From assembly GCF_024713945.1 (NCBI RefSeq), contig NC_134683.1, positions 2,729,501 through 2,793,500 on the forward strand: a stretch of DNA of 64,000 bases, given 5' to 3'. Below, one piece after another: positions 1 to 13,921 of the stretch. Position numbers and translations under genes: made by a program. Source of the stretch: Dermatophagoides farinae (Eukaryota; Arthropoda; Arachnida; Sarcoptiformes; Pyroglyphidae). The notes below the pieces were generated by a model, which was given only the letters and a program-made list of their open reading frames with translations, was not told where the DNA came from and did not search any database. The stretch's first letter is position 1. Each line of letters opens with the position of its first letter.

Positions 1-30
1 ATTTTCGTCATGATCATCATTTTTTTGCAG

Positions 31-1216
31 ATTCATCATTCAACTCGGTATATGGTTCCAATGGTGATGGACCGGATGAAGCATTTATTCGTCGAAAACA
101 GCGAAGAAATCGTACAACATTCAGTGTACAACAATTGGAAGAACTTGAAAAAGCTTTCGCACAAACACATTATCCAGATGTGTTTACCAGAGAAGGTTTG
201 ATGATGATGATGATGATAATGACAATATTCAGGATTCTGGTCAGGATTTTTAATTCTTTTTTTTTCTTTTTCTTTTTGTTTTGTTGCTTCACATAATAGA
301 TTTGGCAATGAAAATTAATCTGACCGAAGCAAGAGTACAGGTTTGGTTCCAGAATCGGCGAGCAAAATGGCGTAAATCAGAACGACTTCGAAAAGAACGT
401 GAAACAAATGGCAATCATGATGATGATCATCTACTTGATATGGGATCACAATCACCAACCATCAATATAGATGTAGCATCAGCTGAAATGACATCAACAC
501 CTAGTACAAGTCCAGATCCAATTGATTTAAAAGATCATGATCGATTATTAATAGCCGATGATCATCATCATTTATTGATAAGAAATAAAATTAAATCCAA
601 TAATGAAAATCATCATACCACAAATAATAATGATACATTACCAATCAAACATAAACAATCAAATTTTCCGATAAGTTCATTGATTGCAAATACTAATAAT
701 AATCGTACTAATAGTAATAGTAGTAGTAGTGGTATAAATGATTTTGGTCCATCATCATTCATTTCATCGATTAAACATCCATTCTATCAAGGTGGTGGTG
801 GTGGTGGTGGTGGTGGTGTTCATTCATTATTTGATCGAAGTCCATTTTTTCGTGAAATTTCAATGTCTCCACATTTTTCAGTTCCAACATTTAATTCAAT
901 TCAAAGTTCATTATTTGCTAGTGCTTTTAATGCTACTGCCAATGAAAAGTAAGCAAAACTATATATAGATTCTTAAGTTTTTTTGTTATTTTATTCTTTT
1001 TTTTTTCATTTTTAGGCCTGGATTTAGTCCATCAAATTTGGACAATATGTTGAATGCTGCAGCTATGGCAGCTGTAACTGGACATCATAATTCTGCTTGT
1101 TCAAGATTTTCGGCCACTATACCACCATTGTTCATGACCACAACAACAACGGCATCACCACTATCATCAGCACATACGCCCACCACCAACAACAATAATG
1201 GTCAATCATCTACACT

Positions 1217-1254
<38 letters not shown>

Positions 1255-1553
1255 TATCTTTTTCACCAAATAATCATCATCTCAATCATCATTTAAATCA
1301 TCATCCATTTTCATCACAATCATCATTTTCTACAAAACAATTATCACCAACAATTATGAATAATAATATTTTACGTTCATCAATAGATCAACAACAACAA
1401 CAACAACTTTATAAACGGACATTATCATACCAAAATGGTGATAATAAATCGATAACAAATCAAGATTCAATTTCACCACCACCCCCACCACCACCAGCAC
1501 CAGCAATAAATGTTACGATTACTGCTGATGCAACAAATTCCAATAAAAAATGA
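31..1553 (+). CDS. DRGX: Paired-like homeobox transcription factor, DRGX-type (3' part; 5' end outside window)
   Basis: Exons 31-195, 300-948 and 1016-1553 join in one frame through GT-AG introns and give 449 residues to the TGA at 1551-1553. The first exon follows a TTTTTTGCAG acceptor, so at least one coding exon lies left of the window. Residues about 23-82 are a homeodomain with [10 protein letters not shown] and glutamine at position 50; the first intron falls at homeodomain codon 46/47, a usual place in paired-class genes. The homeodomain and the [11 protein letters not shown] lead-in match vertebrate DRGX (DRG11/PRRXL1) and fly Drgx from memory. In vertebrates that factor specifies nociceptive sensory circuits and acts in the nucleus by binding TAAT sites. 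The tail after the homeodomain is low complexity (poly-Ser, poly-Gly, poly-Pro, His/Asn runs), and I see no OAR motif. Homeobox identity is near certain; DRGX orthology is likely. Confidence 0.88.
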
Positions 1554-4500
1554 TAAATTCAATTGATCAATTCAAATGTATTATAGATTTTAGTATTAAT
1601 GAAAATATTGAAAAAAAACTATGCAAAATAGAAAATTTTCTGTTGTTTTCCAATTATGAATTTCCTTTTTTCCATCTAACTGTAAATGATAATTTTATCA
1701 CTATAATTTTAAACAAGATTTTCTCTCCTTTTTTTTCCATTCAATTCGATACTCAATAAATCACCGTCATCATCATTATTGTAATGAAGGCTGGCCAGAA
1801 ACAAAAATTTGATATTTATGTTGTTGATAATTTCCAACAATATATAATAATAATAATAATTAATGACGATGATTCTGATGACTATAGTGCATTCGGAATC
1901 GACAGAATCATCGTCAACAACAACAACAACAACAAAATGAAATGAAGTATTCCTAAAAAAAAATAAAAATAACAATGGTAATTAATTTTAATGAATGAAT
2001 GAAATTGAGTGTTGATAATATGTCATCATCGTTTGCTTTTGTTCGTTCTCTGTTGTTCGTTGTTCGTTGTTGTTGTTCGTTGGAAATGAATCAATGGAAT
2101 ATATATTGACATTCATCATTGATTCATAATAATATAATGAATGAATGAATGAATGATAAAGTTATAATTGCACAACATTGGATATAATGTCAATGAATTT
2201 GAGCCTGGAACCATGAAACCATATTATTATCATTATTATTATGATTACAATTGATGCTTGTTATCATGATTCATTAAATGTCAAACAATGTAAATGCACA
2301 CACACACACACACACACTCATACAGCACCGGAATACATTTTGCCCCAAATCGATCCAATTGGATCTACATTACCTTATTATTTTTTTCCAATTTTTTCTG
2401 TTGTTGTTATTGTTGTTGTTGTTGTTATTGTTATTGTTGTTTGATTTTTTTTCTCTCTTTCTCCTGTTTTTTTTTCTTTGGTTCAACAAAAAAAAAAAAA
2501 AATTCATGTACCAATTTTTGTCGATATTATCATTTTGAAAATGTTGTTATTATCATTATTTTCAATTGCCCTCTAGGCTCGTGTCTCTCTCTCTCTCTCT
2601 CCATTTCAGTCATCAGACACATGGAAAATATAATGAAATACAATAAACATTTGAATGTCATGATGAACCAGGGATAATAATAATGCATTGAAACTCACAC
2701 ATGGATGTATTCAAAAGATTTTCAATAACAAAGCAAAAAAAAAACTAATTCAAGAATAGTGTGAAATGAAATTGAAATCACATCATCATCATCGATGATC
2801 TCATTTTGACTTCATTGAATGTGTGTGTGTGTATGTTGTGTTGAGTGTGCGGTTGATTTCAATCGGGAATATATTATTGTTAAGTTTGCTGGTTTTTTTT
2901 TGCTGATGACAATACCAAAAAAAAAAAAATCTACCATATTGATGTTTTGAGTTTTTTTTTCATGGATCATTGTGCATCAATTCTTTTCAAGCGCAAATAT
3001 ATAAATATTCTATCGGGTATCGTTTGTTTGTTTTTATATGACGACAATGTTCGTCAGTGCAAACTAGATCCAGTGTCCCGAGTGAGTGATTAAAACAAGA
3101 CTGCCTGAATGTATGTCTCATCATCAACTGGACTTGCAAATATTCTATTAGTCGTCAACTTCGAATGATGATTGTTCCATAATTAACACTTCACTATATT
3201 CAAATAAAAGATTTTTTTTTCTATGAATTTTTTTTTTGTTGAATATTCTGTGTACGTTGTCTGAAAGTTTGCATTTCATTGTAAACATAATCTCTTTTTT
3301 TTCAATGTTTGTTTACCACTTTGAATGGTCAAAAAAAAAAATCAGGATGGATAAGAAATCAGAAAAAGTTATCCATAATGATGATGATGATGGTGATGAT
3401 CAAGACAGCCTGTTTGAAAAGTAATTTACTCACATATAAACTAGAATCCGGGATAATATTTAGGTTTTGACTTTTATTTTATTCGGATTCCAGACTTAAA
3501 GAATCCCCTAATGTGAATCAAATTATAATGATAATGATAATATAAATCCCCTTCTCTACCCTCACATTCATCACTATTTCCCTATAGTTTTTATATTATT
3601 ATTTGATAATAAAATTACTTTATATTCACCATCATCAACATCAACAATGGACACAAATAGACATACACGATTCTCGGAACCTTAATGTCATTATCATCTC
3701 TCTCTCTCTCCTTCTTGATTCTTGTTGATGTTAATTACGGTAACAACCAACATAACAACAGCAACAACAGAAATGCGCATTCTCTTCAATCATCATAGAA
3801 TTAAAAGCAAAAAAAAGTATTCAAACTGTGAATTTCATTCATTCGGTACATAAATAAATTAAATATAATTTGACTTTTCATCAATGTTCATCATTATTTT
3901 GCTTTCATATACAACACTAACTAGGTTAACTACGAAATAAAATTATTATTATTCTATCGTGGAAAATTCTAGAGTACTGAATCTAATTCTAATCATTATT
4001 GCAACAAATTGATGTTTAGTTTTTAAATAATTGATTTTTTTTATTTATTTATTAATATCATCATTGATAATTGATTGCTATAAAAACCCGGTTTTTCATT
4101 ATCAGATCATTTAATAGATAAGGTTTTTTTTTCATTCTCTCCAACTCTGAATATTGACTATCAATTGGAACAAAAAAAAAAAATTTTTTTTATTAATTTT
4201 GAATTTGCAGGTTTTTTGGCTTTTATTATCCACTCTCAATCAAATTGAACCAAACAGTGTGTTTGTATGCCATATGGGTGTGTGTGTGTGTGAATGATGT
4301 TGATCGACAAAAGATTCCACTTAGTAAGGTTAAATTGCACATGGTGCCACAGTGTGTGTCTGAGTGTGTGTGTCTGAGTGTGTGTGTGTGTGTGTGTGTG
4401 TGAATGATGCTACAACGGCATTGGCTAATTGAATACAAATCTAATTTGCATCCAATTCTATTATTCATTAACTTTTTGCTCTCATTTTCTTTTTCCATTT

Positions 4501-7500
4501 CATCTCTTTTTTTTCCAAATAGATTTTTGTAGCTGAAAACAAAAAAAAAACAAAAAAATTGCATTTGAATCTCCAAATGTTATGTGTTGTCATATTATGT
4601 TATGTCCATCCATATAACACAAGAATCGAATGTCGATTTCGAATATCGAATTTTTTTTTCTGTTTTGTTTTTCTTGTTTCTCCGTTGATAGATATCAGTC
4701 ATATTTGTAAATATGAATAAAATATAGATAGAATTTGTTATGCACCTAATGCGATTCTGAAGGTTTTTTGTTTTTTTGTTTTTGGCATAAAAATGGGCCA
4801 ATTTTTTTTCACAACAGATCAAAACAAAAAAAAACTGATAACAAGACACCAGAATTTAATGTAAAAGCTGCAGCAACGTGTGCTGAGCTAGAACAGAATT
4901 TAATGTAATATCATCATCATCATCATCATCAGCAGTGGATAATCTAATAATTTCCAGTGCAATGTAATGTATAATTGATAAGAATATGTGTGTGTGTGTG
5001 TGTGTGTGTATGCCTAACATTATCGTCATTTTCAATAATTTTTGATCATCAATCATATAAATATATACCATTGATCATTGTTGAATGTCCATGTTTTTTT
5101 TAAATTCATTCTAATTTATCAAATTAAAATGAATCAATTATCCAAAACGATTATTTTCTAATCTCATAATGAATTTTTTTTTCTGTTTTGAATTTAACAT
5201 TCGTACCAAACAAAAAAAAAAAAGAAAAGAAAAAACTTTGAATATCACAAGAAATCCAAATGGAAAGCAATGAAGAAAAAAAAACACAAAACAACAACAA
5301 AAAAACAAAAAAAAATGGAGAAAATTAAATTTAAATGATCAAGTTGAAATGTCATTAATAATTAATTTGGCGCATGAAACATGACAACTAAAAGAAAGAA
5401 AAAATTGATTCGAAAAATTTTGTTTGAATAAAATTCCCAATCCAGAATTCCATACACACACACACATTCGCATGTGGCTGGCTTTATTTTATATTCGTAA
5501 AAAAAGTATGTGCAGTTTATATATAGTGGAACAACAACAACAACATAATGAGAACCGTATTTTTTTTTTCTCTCTCTCTCTTTCTGCAAAACAAAATTTT
5601 TCTCTGTGTATCCCATTTGTGTATCCAACAAACACACACGCACAATGAATAATGTTTGGTTGAAACAACGACAACATCAACAGAAAAAAAACGAATTTGA
5701 TTAGACATCGGTCGACAGCATCACACACACACACACACACACATCATCAAAATCTAATTATGCATGATAGATTTGTATTTGAATGAATGAATGAATGAAT
5801 GAATGAATAATATGTACCGAAATGAAACAAAACAAAAAAATAGCATACGATATACGTTTTTATCTAGAATAAAATACAGAATAATCATCTAGTAGTGGGC
5901 ATAGTGCAGTAATAATTACATCTTTGTTAATTTGAACCTAATAATTAATTAGATTCTTCTTCAATCGTCAATCGTATATTGACGAAAAATTAGAAATAGA
6001 AAAAGAATCAAAAATTTGAACAAATTTTTGGACATATCTTTTTTGTTAATTAATTTCCATTTTCACCATAGAATTCGTCACAATAGAATCGAAAGAATCG
6101 TGTGAAAGGCAAAGAGAGAAAGAAAAAAGATTTTTTTTTTCACACATTGCCTGAAGCAACAAAAATGATTGATTTATGTCAAATTAATTGTCACATCGTC
6201 ATGTTATGTTGTGTGTGTGTGTACGACAAATCAAAAAAATTCAATATAGAACATTTCACTGGATTCGTGATCCAGATGTGTCCAACAACATCAGAGAAAT
6301 CATTCATGGGACATACATGGCCCAGAAACTAACTGAAAATCCAGTCAGTCAGTCAGTCAGAATTTTATACATTCTTAAATTAATCAATTTTTCGTACATT
6401 AGTGAATAGAGAGAGAGAGAGTGATGATGGAAATTTGATCTTAAACGTGATTCTTCAAATACATGACATACGTATGATGATGATGATGATGATGTGAAAT
6501 TGAATGAAAAAGAATCTAACATACAAAAAAAAATCCATAATAGTAAAAATAAATTGTATTAATTGTTAATCATATTATCTATCATCAATATTTGATTCTC
6601 ATAGTAGTATATAATTTTTGTATAATTTGTTGAGGTCTCGTCTGGTCGGTTAGATTTCTGTCCTCTGTCTGGGCATATATATGTTGATGATGATGATGAT
6701 GATGATGATAATTGATTTATTCATTTGGTTGGTATATACACACGTATCATTTGTATTTCTATTACACATCTACACATCTACATCTGCACATATAAACACA
6801 ATTTGTTAGGTTTTTTTTTTGGAAATTAAATACAGAAAAAAAAATTCCGATTCGATTATATGATTATCGGGTTATTCTTGATAATCTCATCAAAAATCAA
6901 TAATGATGATGATGATGATGATGTATCAGATGTGTTCGAATGTGTATTTTGAGGCGAGAAAAAAAAATTTGAAAAGCTAAATGCAAATTTCAAATGTTCG
7001 ATAAAGTCATCATCATCATCGCCATCATCCCTTTCAATAAATGTCCATTATCAAATACATTATTATCAGGAATTGGTGGCAAAAGTCGATTGACACAAAG
7101 GAATTGTCGAATACAAACACACGACAGTCATCATCATCATCATCATCATCATCATCCGAAACAGCGACAACGACAACAAAAAAACGAGCATAATGATTCG
7201 GAAATACGAACAATAACAATCATCATCATCATCATCATGCAGCGGAACAATTGTTTGAATCAATCTTGATAATGTCAATGATGATAATAATGATGATGAT
7301 GATGATGATGATGATTTTGTTTGTTTTGTTTTCCAATTCTTTTGTTTGACCAGAATTTGGACACACGACTCGATTCGTGAAGGCATGGTTATGAAACAAT
7401 AGTCCTAGTTGTATCTCGGAACAACAACAATGGAAACAGACACGAACACCATTTCAATAAAAGCAAACGGATCAATGGAATAGAGGGTAATGAGGAGGAG

Positions 7501-10500
7501 GTATGAGTGAATCCAAAAGTGTCAGACAAGCAAATTTTTTCAGTTTGTTGGTTGTCAAAAAAAAAAAGAAAAAAAATTCTTTCTTCTGTCACATGAATCA
7601 CTAACAAATGATACTATAGTATAAAAGAAATTGATGTAGTTTTTGAGGACCAGAATCTGTCTGTGTGTGTGACACTTGACATGATGACGGAAATTGTCGT
7701 ATGTTGTTTGTTGTTTTTAACTTATTCACACAATGTTATGCTAATTTGAATATACTAAAAAAAAAAAAATTTATTTGTCACGCGTTTGAGCCCCTTTTTT
7801 ATCCATCATCATCACCACTTTATGAATTGAATCTAATGTAAAAATCATGAATAGCAGTGTTGTTGTTGTTGTTGCTGCTGCTGCTGCTGCTATTGAAAAT
7901 TGGTTTTGTTATCAATTTTTCAATCGAAATTCGATCAGAATTACGAATTACACATACACACACACACAATATGCATGTGTGTGTGTAAATTTGATATTTA
8001 AATTGGAAAAGAATTCATTCCCACTGTATATGAATATTATGATGATCAATTGATGGTGACAATAAATTAAATTCTTCAAATTTTTTTTTTTCGTTATAAA
8101 AAAAAATTCACAATTTTATTCTATTTTTGAAACTTGTCAATTGTTTTTTTTTTGGATTCTGTATTCTGGTTCGTGAATAAATTGTTGACATGACAACAAC
8201 AACAACAATTGATGATTCAATTGATTCAGTGAGTTAGTGAGAAAGAAAAAAAAACGAAATTAACCACAAATATCGAAAATGATTGTGTGTTTCCATACAT
8301 TTCTCCATTAGTAGATGATTTTCAATTCAGAAAGTACTGGTTGTTGTGGTTACGATGATAATGTCGTTCTGAATTTATAGGTAGGTAGCAAAAGATAATG
8401 GGAAAAAAATTGGAACAAAAAAAAGCCTTCACACACACACACGCATACATTTATAGGCTTCGGCTATCTTACCTATAGGTTGGTTCATGACAAAAATTTT
8501 CCTCTCTCTCGATCTCGATCTCGATCTAGCATTCAATTTTGGTTCAAAAAAAAAATTTTTTTGATTGTTGACCGCCCACCGACAAATTACATCACACTGT
8601 ATAAATGAACTGTTTTTTCCATCATCAACATCAAACACTAAATTGTTTCATTGAATCTACAACGAACCGTGGTGTAGATATTTATAGCAACAACAACAAC
8701 AACAACAACAACAACAGCAAAAGTCTATTATCCGGGTAAAATTATTTTTTCCAATAAAGACAACATTATTATTATTGTTTGGTGATGATGATGATGATGA
8801 TATTAATTTTAGTGAAAAACAAAATATCATCATCTAAGCACAAACGATGTGCCAAAATATCATTTTTTTTTTGTTTCAAACAAAATAAATGAAAATCTAA
8901 TGATAATTAATGGCATTTTAAATCGATCCAACAGAAGAATCCATAGTGAGAAAGTGAGATAGTAAATTGCGGTATCCATGTTGATCCTTTTTACGATCCG
9001 TTACTCTTGGTTGATTTTCATCATCATCATCATCATCATCATCAAAATTTAAAACTAGATCACCGAGCAGTGATTGTAAATTGAAAAAAAAGCAATTTAC
9101 AATTTTCAATGCAACAACAACAACAACAACAACAGAAAAAAATATCATCTGAATCCCGTTATATTTCATCGTCATTAATATTCAGTAGTGAAAAATAAAT
9201 TTTTTTCCTCTCAACCACAGAATAACATCATGATGATGATGAATGGAATGGAATAAAAAATAAAATCACGTTGAAAATGTATAAGAAAAACGACGACGAT
9301 AATCCTCAATCTATTTAGAAAATGGGAATTTTTTTTATTCTGTTTTTTTTCGAGAATATTATTGAGAATATAATACACTTGCATTCTCATTCATTCATTC
9401 ATTTTTTTTGTAATTCTGTTGAAACAAAATTACCTCTCCAGAGAAATATTTTTTTTGTCATATTTTCCATATTAAGCTGAAGAAAAATATGTGGATAAAT
9501 GATGATGATCATTACAGTCGAAAAAATTGCCCATACTCGTCTTCTATTGAAAAAAGAATAAATTGAAAATCTCATCCATTTAAATCAATCTGATGAATTC
9601 ATCATCATCAGCCACTAAAAAAAAGGTTAATTATTCAATTACATTGAGCGAGAAAAAAAACAAAATTCTACATGAAAATCTATGAAGAATATCGAAAAAT
9701 GCATAAAACAACAGTGTTCAAACAAATCAATTTAATCTCAAATTGATTTTTCGTTCGTACCAATAAAAATAAAAAATCATTTAGTCAAACCGGATTCCGA
9801 GAGAATTTCATTATATATATATATGATAGGGGAAAAAAATGACTGAGTAGTTTTTTTCTGGAAAACAGAAAAAAAATTACCAGAATCCAGTAACTAGATG
9901 ATTACAAGATTGAATTGAACAACGTTTTTTTTCCAATCGACAACGAATCACATATATGTGAATGATTCATTCTTGGTTTTTGTTTTTGGGTAGAAAAAAA
10001 ACCAAATATTTCATGTTGTTTATATGTTGAAAACATTTATTTTTCTCCATTCAATTAATCAACATGGCATCCGGTCGGTCAACAACAAGAACAGATTTGG
10101 TCAGTCCAACATAACATGAACACGTTAATAGTGTGTGTGTGTGTTAGAGTAATGGACCATTGAAATTTTAACAATTCTATTGTATTTTCAGATGACCATT
10201 GGTCAAGCCAGAAAAACAAACATGAACAACAACAACAACAAAAATTCCTAAATCAATCATTTTATTCATCATTTTTTTTTGTTCAAGTAATAACAATCAT
10301 AACACAATATAAACAGGAAAACGATGTCATTTAGAGAAGAAAAAAAAGCGAATAGGAAAAGGAAATAACAAATTCGATTGAATCTTTTGCATGTGTGTGT
10401 GTGTGTGCGTGGTGATTATAACAGTGACCAACAATGATAATAAATGAGAAAAAAAAACGCAACGAAACGAAATTTTCTTTTTTTTCCAATGTTCCAGTTA

Positions 10501-10597
10501 ATCTAATAGTTAATTTGTTGTTGACTCAAATTCGTTTATTATTGTTTTATCAAGTTTTAAAAGATAAAATAAATTGATTGCAAAACATTCAACATTG
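1554..10597. other. Intergenic region, microsatellite-rich, no gene recognised
   Basis: About 9 kb between the DRGX-type gene and the 3' end of RTEL1. It holds AT-rich sequence with many short CA/TG, TC, GAT/ATC, CAA and ATT runs, for example TG repeats at 4381-4402 and 4986-5008 and GAT runs near 6660-6710 and 7280-7315. Translated frames here are repeat-encoded (His-Thr, Asp, Val or Cys runs) and show no family resemblance. Distal enhancers of the homeobox gene could lie here but cannot be read directly. Confidence 0.6.
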
Positions 10598-13500
10598 CTA
10601 AATTGCTTTTACATTGCATGTTTGAAGAAAAAGTTTTCTTTCCTTTTCCGGAATTATGATGGAAAAATCTGTACAAAGAAAACAAAAAAAAAAATTATTT
10701 CAGAATTTGTTGACAAACTACTACTAAAACATATATGATATATTTACCTTTTAAAATGAAATTTCGTTTCTCATTACGAATATCTGCAAGAATGAAATTC
10801 AATCGCATTGCTAAATAAACTGTATTCTGTTTCTTTCCATATACTTTTAATGTTTCACACAATTGTCGACATTTACTTGGTTGATTGATTATTTGTTTTA
10901 TAATCGATTCAAAAGCTTGAATATTTTGTTCACTTTTTAAAATTGTTTTCTTTATGTCGATTATGTCAGCACAATTTAAATCAAAAATATTTGGTAATTT
11001 TATCGATTTAATTGATTCTTTGTTCGATTCCATCTGGGTTTCAATTGGAAGCTTTTCAAAATATGCAGAAGTACGATCAGAAATTGATCTTTTTTGTTTT
11101 GATGATGAATCATCGTCGGTTTTGTTTTCGTGTTGGTCATTTTCTTCGGAAACTGGTCGGATTTTCTTGTTATAATATTCACCAGTTAAATATTGTTTGC
11201 GTTTTGGTATGATTTGTTTCTCTCCAAATGAATCAAATATACTTAATTTATCGTTTTGTTGTTCTATTTTTGGTTTGGCAGGAAATTTATCTTTAATTTT
11301 TGTATAATCGGAAGCCAAATTGTTGAAAATAGCTTGAATTTCATTATCATCTTGATGATTTGATTGTTCAATTTTAGATTCACTTTGAGGTAGTGGTGGT
11401 AACCGTAAAGGTTTGGAATTTTTGTTCTCTATATCTCTATGTACATTGGTTGATCTTTTGAAAAAAGAATCAATCTGTTGAATTCGTTGTGGAAAAGTTA
11501 ATGATGCATTTTCACGTTTAAAGAATGGAATTATCCATCGTGAGAATCCTTCTCTTAATGATTGAAAACGGCTATCACATAAAACGATCATACCATAGTC
11601 ATTTTTATGGCGAATAACTCTGCCTACCGATTGATTTAATGCTCGTTTCATTTGTAGCATATACCATTGGGATCCACTAAGTCGGCATTTGTTTTCATTT
11701 AGATATTGTTCTTTAAGTACAACTTTAGGATCATATTTGGCTGGATAGGGCAAGCTTATTATCATTACGGCACGACAATAATCATCGCCTAAATCCATGC
11801 CTTCCGAAAGTTTACCACGTGAAACGCCCATAAAAATAGCACCTTCTGGTGTTTCATCGCATGCATATTTAAATTGTTCAATCATTGGATTGAATTCTCG
11901 TTTGTTTCTTGGTTCGACGAAAATTTTTTTTACTGAAGAAAGCGATGCCCACAGATTAAATCCCATCGATGATTTCCATACATCAATACATTGATTGATC
12001 AATGAATATGATGAGAAAAAAATGAAAATGCCTTTTGGAACTTTTTTGGCAAATTCCAGAATGGTCAAACCAAGACCAGAAGTAAATTTTATATCATTAC
12101 GTTTATCATATGAACCACAAAGTAAATTGCCATTCGGATCTTTGGCCACCACTTGTATTGATAATTGATCACTTAATATTACATGAGAATTTTGTAGTTT
12201 CACATGAAACGGAATACCCATTTCCATTTCAAATGATTCAAGTGGTGCCAATGTACCGCTGGTTATAATCAAATTGTATATTCCTTCTCGTTTCAATGAT
12301 TGAATTGCAACACTTGGACTCATACACCTACAATAAGAAATTGGTTAAAATTTCAAGAAAAAAAATTCAAAAAAAAAATACATTCACCATAAGTAAACGG
12401 TCCAGTTATTTGGAACAGAATGAGTTAACCATGTTTTTTGATAACCATTTTCACGATCGATTTCAGTGTATAATTTATAATTTTTAACAAATTCACGTTT
12501 TTTCGACGACATTGATTCTCCTTCTTCAATCTGTGTGAATGGTTGAACAATTTCAAGAAATGAACAAACTGCACCCAATGCAGCAATCGATTGATTGGAC
12601 ATGAATCCCGGTGTGGAACTCATTACAACAGCACTAATTTTTTCACAAGTATTAGAGACTAGTTTAATATTTTCATAAGTCAAATTAACTTCATTTAAAA
12701 TATTGAAAATTTCTTGAGTATCATGTGCATCTTTCTTATGTTTATCTTTGTTTACCAAATGATCCAATTCTTGTTCAAGATTCGAAATGATCAATTTAAC
12801 TTTAGCAACATCGTGTATATCTAAATCGGATAATTCTTTATCATTAATGCCTTCATATGTACCATCATTCAATTCTTTTAATGATTTTAATACAATATCG
12901 AATGAACGAAGAAACAATGCCAACATTTCAGATTTTAATTCAGTAGACATACTATCTTCACAAACACGTTCAATATTATGGCCTTCATCGAAAATGATAA
13001 TCGTATTCTTGATATTTAATTTCAATGTTTTTCGAATTGATGGATCCAATATATAATTGTAAGGCATAAATGTTAAGGCAGTATTGTAATCGGCCAATTC
13101 TTTAGACATATAGTAAGGGCATGATTTATGTTCATTACCAAATGCAATTAAATCTTCAATATCATAAATTTTTGAGCCACAAAAACTTAGATCAGAAACT
13201 ATACGTTTATAATTATGATGATATGAACAAAGATCATACTTGACCTTATGACGACAGATTTGATTTTTAGCCGTAATATTTTCAAGTTTCATCACATCAG
13301 GATTAATACATAATTGATCACGTGATCCAATTGTAACACTGGGACAAAATTGGTAATAACAATTTTTCAATTCATTTGAAGCCTGATTCAATTGAGAATG
13401 TGTACGAGAACTATAAATAATTCTTAATGGATTATCTTGTTTCCAAGTTTTTTTTCCATTTTTTCTTTTCTTTTTTGCTTCCATTATCATCAGATATGAT

Positions 13501-13837
13501 CAAATCATCGGAAAATACAATATTTTTAGGCGCACTATTTCCAATTAGTTGAGAATCTAGTTCTTTAAATTTTTGATTCTCAAGCCAAGCAAGTGTAGAA
13601 CAAAGTAATGATAATGTTTTACCAGTACCAGTAGGACTTTCGAGTAATGCATTTTGTCGCTATAGAATGAAATGATACAAAAAACAAAAATTCCAATTAT
13701 CAAAATGAATTATTTAAATAATCGAAAAAAAAACTTACACTATTCAATGCTTTAATGACAGAACGCATATAATCAATTTGTATATCATATGGTTTAAATG
13801 GAAAAATCACAGTAATACCTTCGATTTCATTATCCAT
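10598..13837 (-). CDS. RTEL1: Regulator of telomere elongation helicase 1 (RTEL1), Fe-S XPD-family DNA helicase, with an apparent frameshift
   Basis: Four exons: 13739-13837, 12388-13659, 10748-12327 and 10598-10668, with introns of 79, 60 and 79 bp. They code for about 1006 residues if one base is discounted. The start [18 protein letters not shown] is followed by Walker A SPTGTGKT and the motif Ia region YSSRTHSQL. Four Fe-S cluster cysteines then follow (in DQLCI, NQICR, YDLCS, KSCPYY). Motif II reads DEGH, and the C-terminal helicase part has [19 protein letters not shown] and motif [11 protein letters not shown]. The C-terminal 90 residues resemble the first harmonin-N-like domain of RTEL1. 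The protein unwinds D-loops, T-loops and G-quadruplexes at telomeres and forks in the nucleus. Walker A and motif Ia lie in different frames: the switch must lie between about 13434 and 13499, an A-rich stretch. The vertebrate second harmonin-like domain, PIP box and RING end are absent. Identity is strong; the frameshift may be an assembly error. Confidence 0.93.
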
Positions 13838-13913
13838 TTTGGGATATAATCATTGGAAAAAAAAATGAAAAATAAAAAATATACAAACACGTTCATGTGA
13901 GTTAAATGAATTT

Positions 13914-13921
13914 GCGCCAAA
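13914..13921 (-). promoter_or_regulatory. E2F-like site TTTGGCGC upstream of RTEL1
   Basis: The minus strand reads TTTGGCGC, the consensus E2F/DP site, 77-84 bp upstream of the RTEL1 ATG. E2F drives many S-phase replication and repair genes in animals, so the position suits a replication-fork helicase. Function is inferred from motif and position only. Confidence 0.4.

Noticed and set aside
2241-2677. Overlapping open frames with His-Thr, Leu, Val and Cys runs
   Set aside because: They are translations of CA and GTT microsatellites in all three frames, with no conserved residues or splice context.
2795-2820. Sequence slightly like the bantam microRNA
   Set aside because: The seed does not match and no hairpin arm pairs with it.
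2990-3120. TATA-like words followed by TCAGT and a GTGAGT donor-like site, as a possible promoter and first exon
   Set aside because: TATA-like words are everywhere in this AT-rich DNA, the spacing is poor and no downstream exon on this strand could be found.
4226-9175. Several 60-116 residue open frames
   Set aside because: All are dominated by microsatellite-encoded runs (His-Thr, Asp, Val, Ser), lie on both strands, and match no family.
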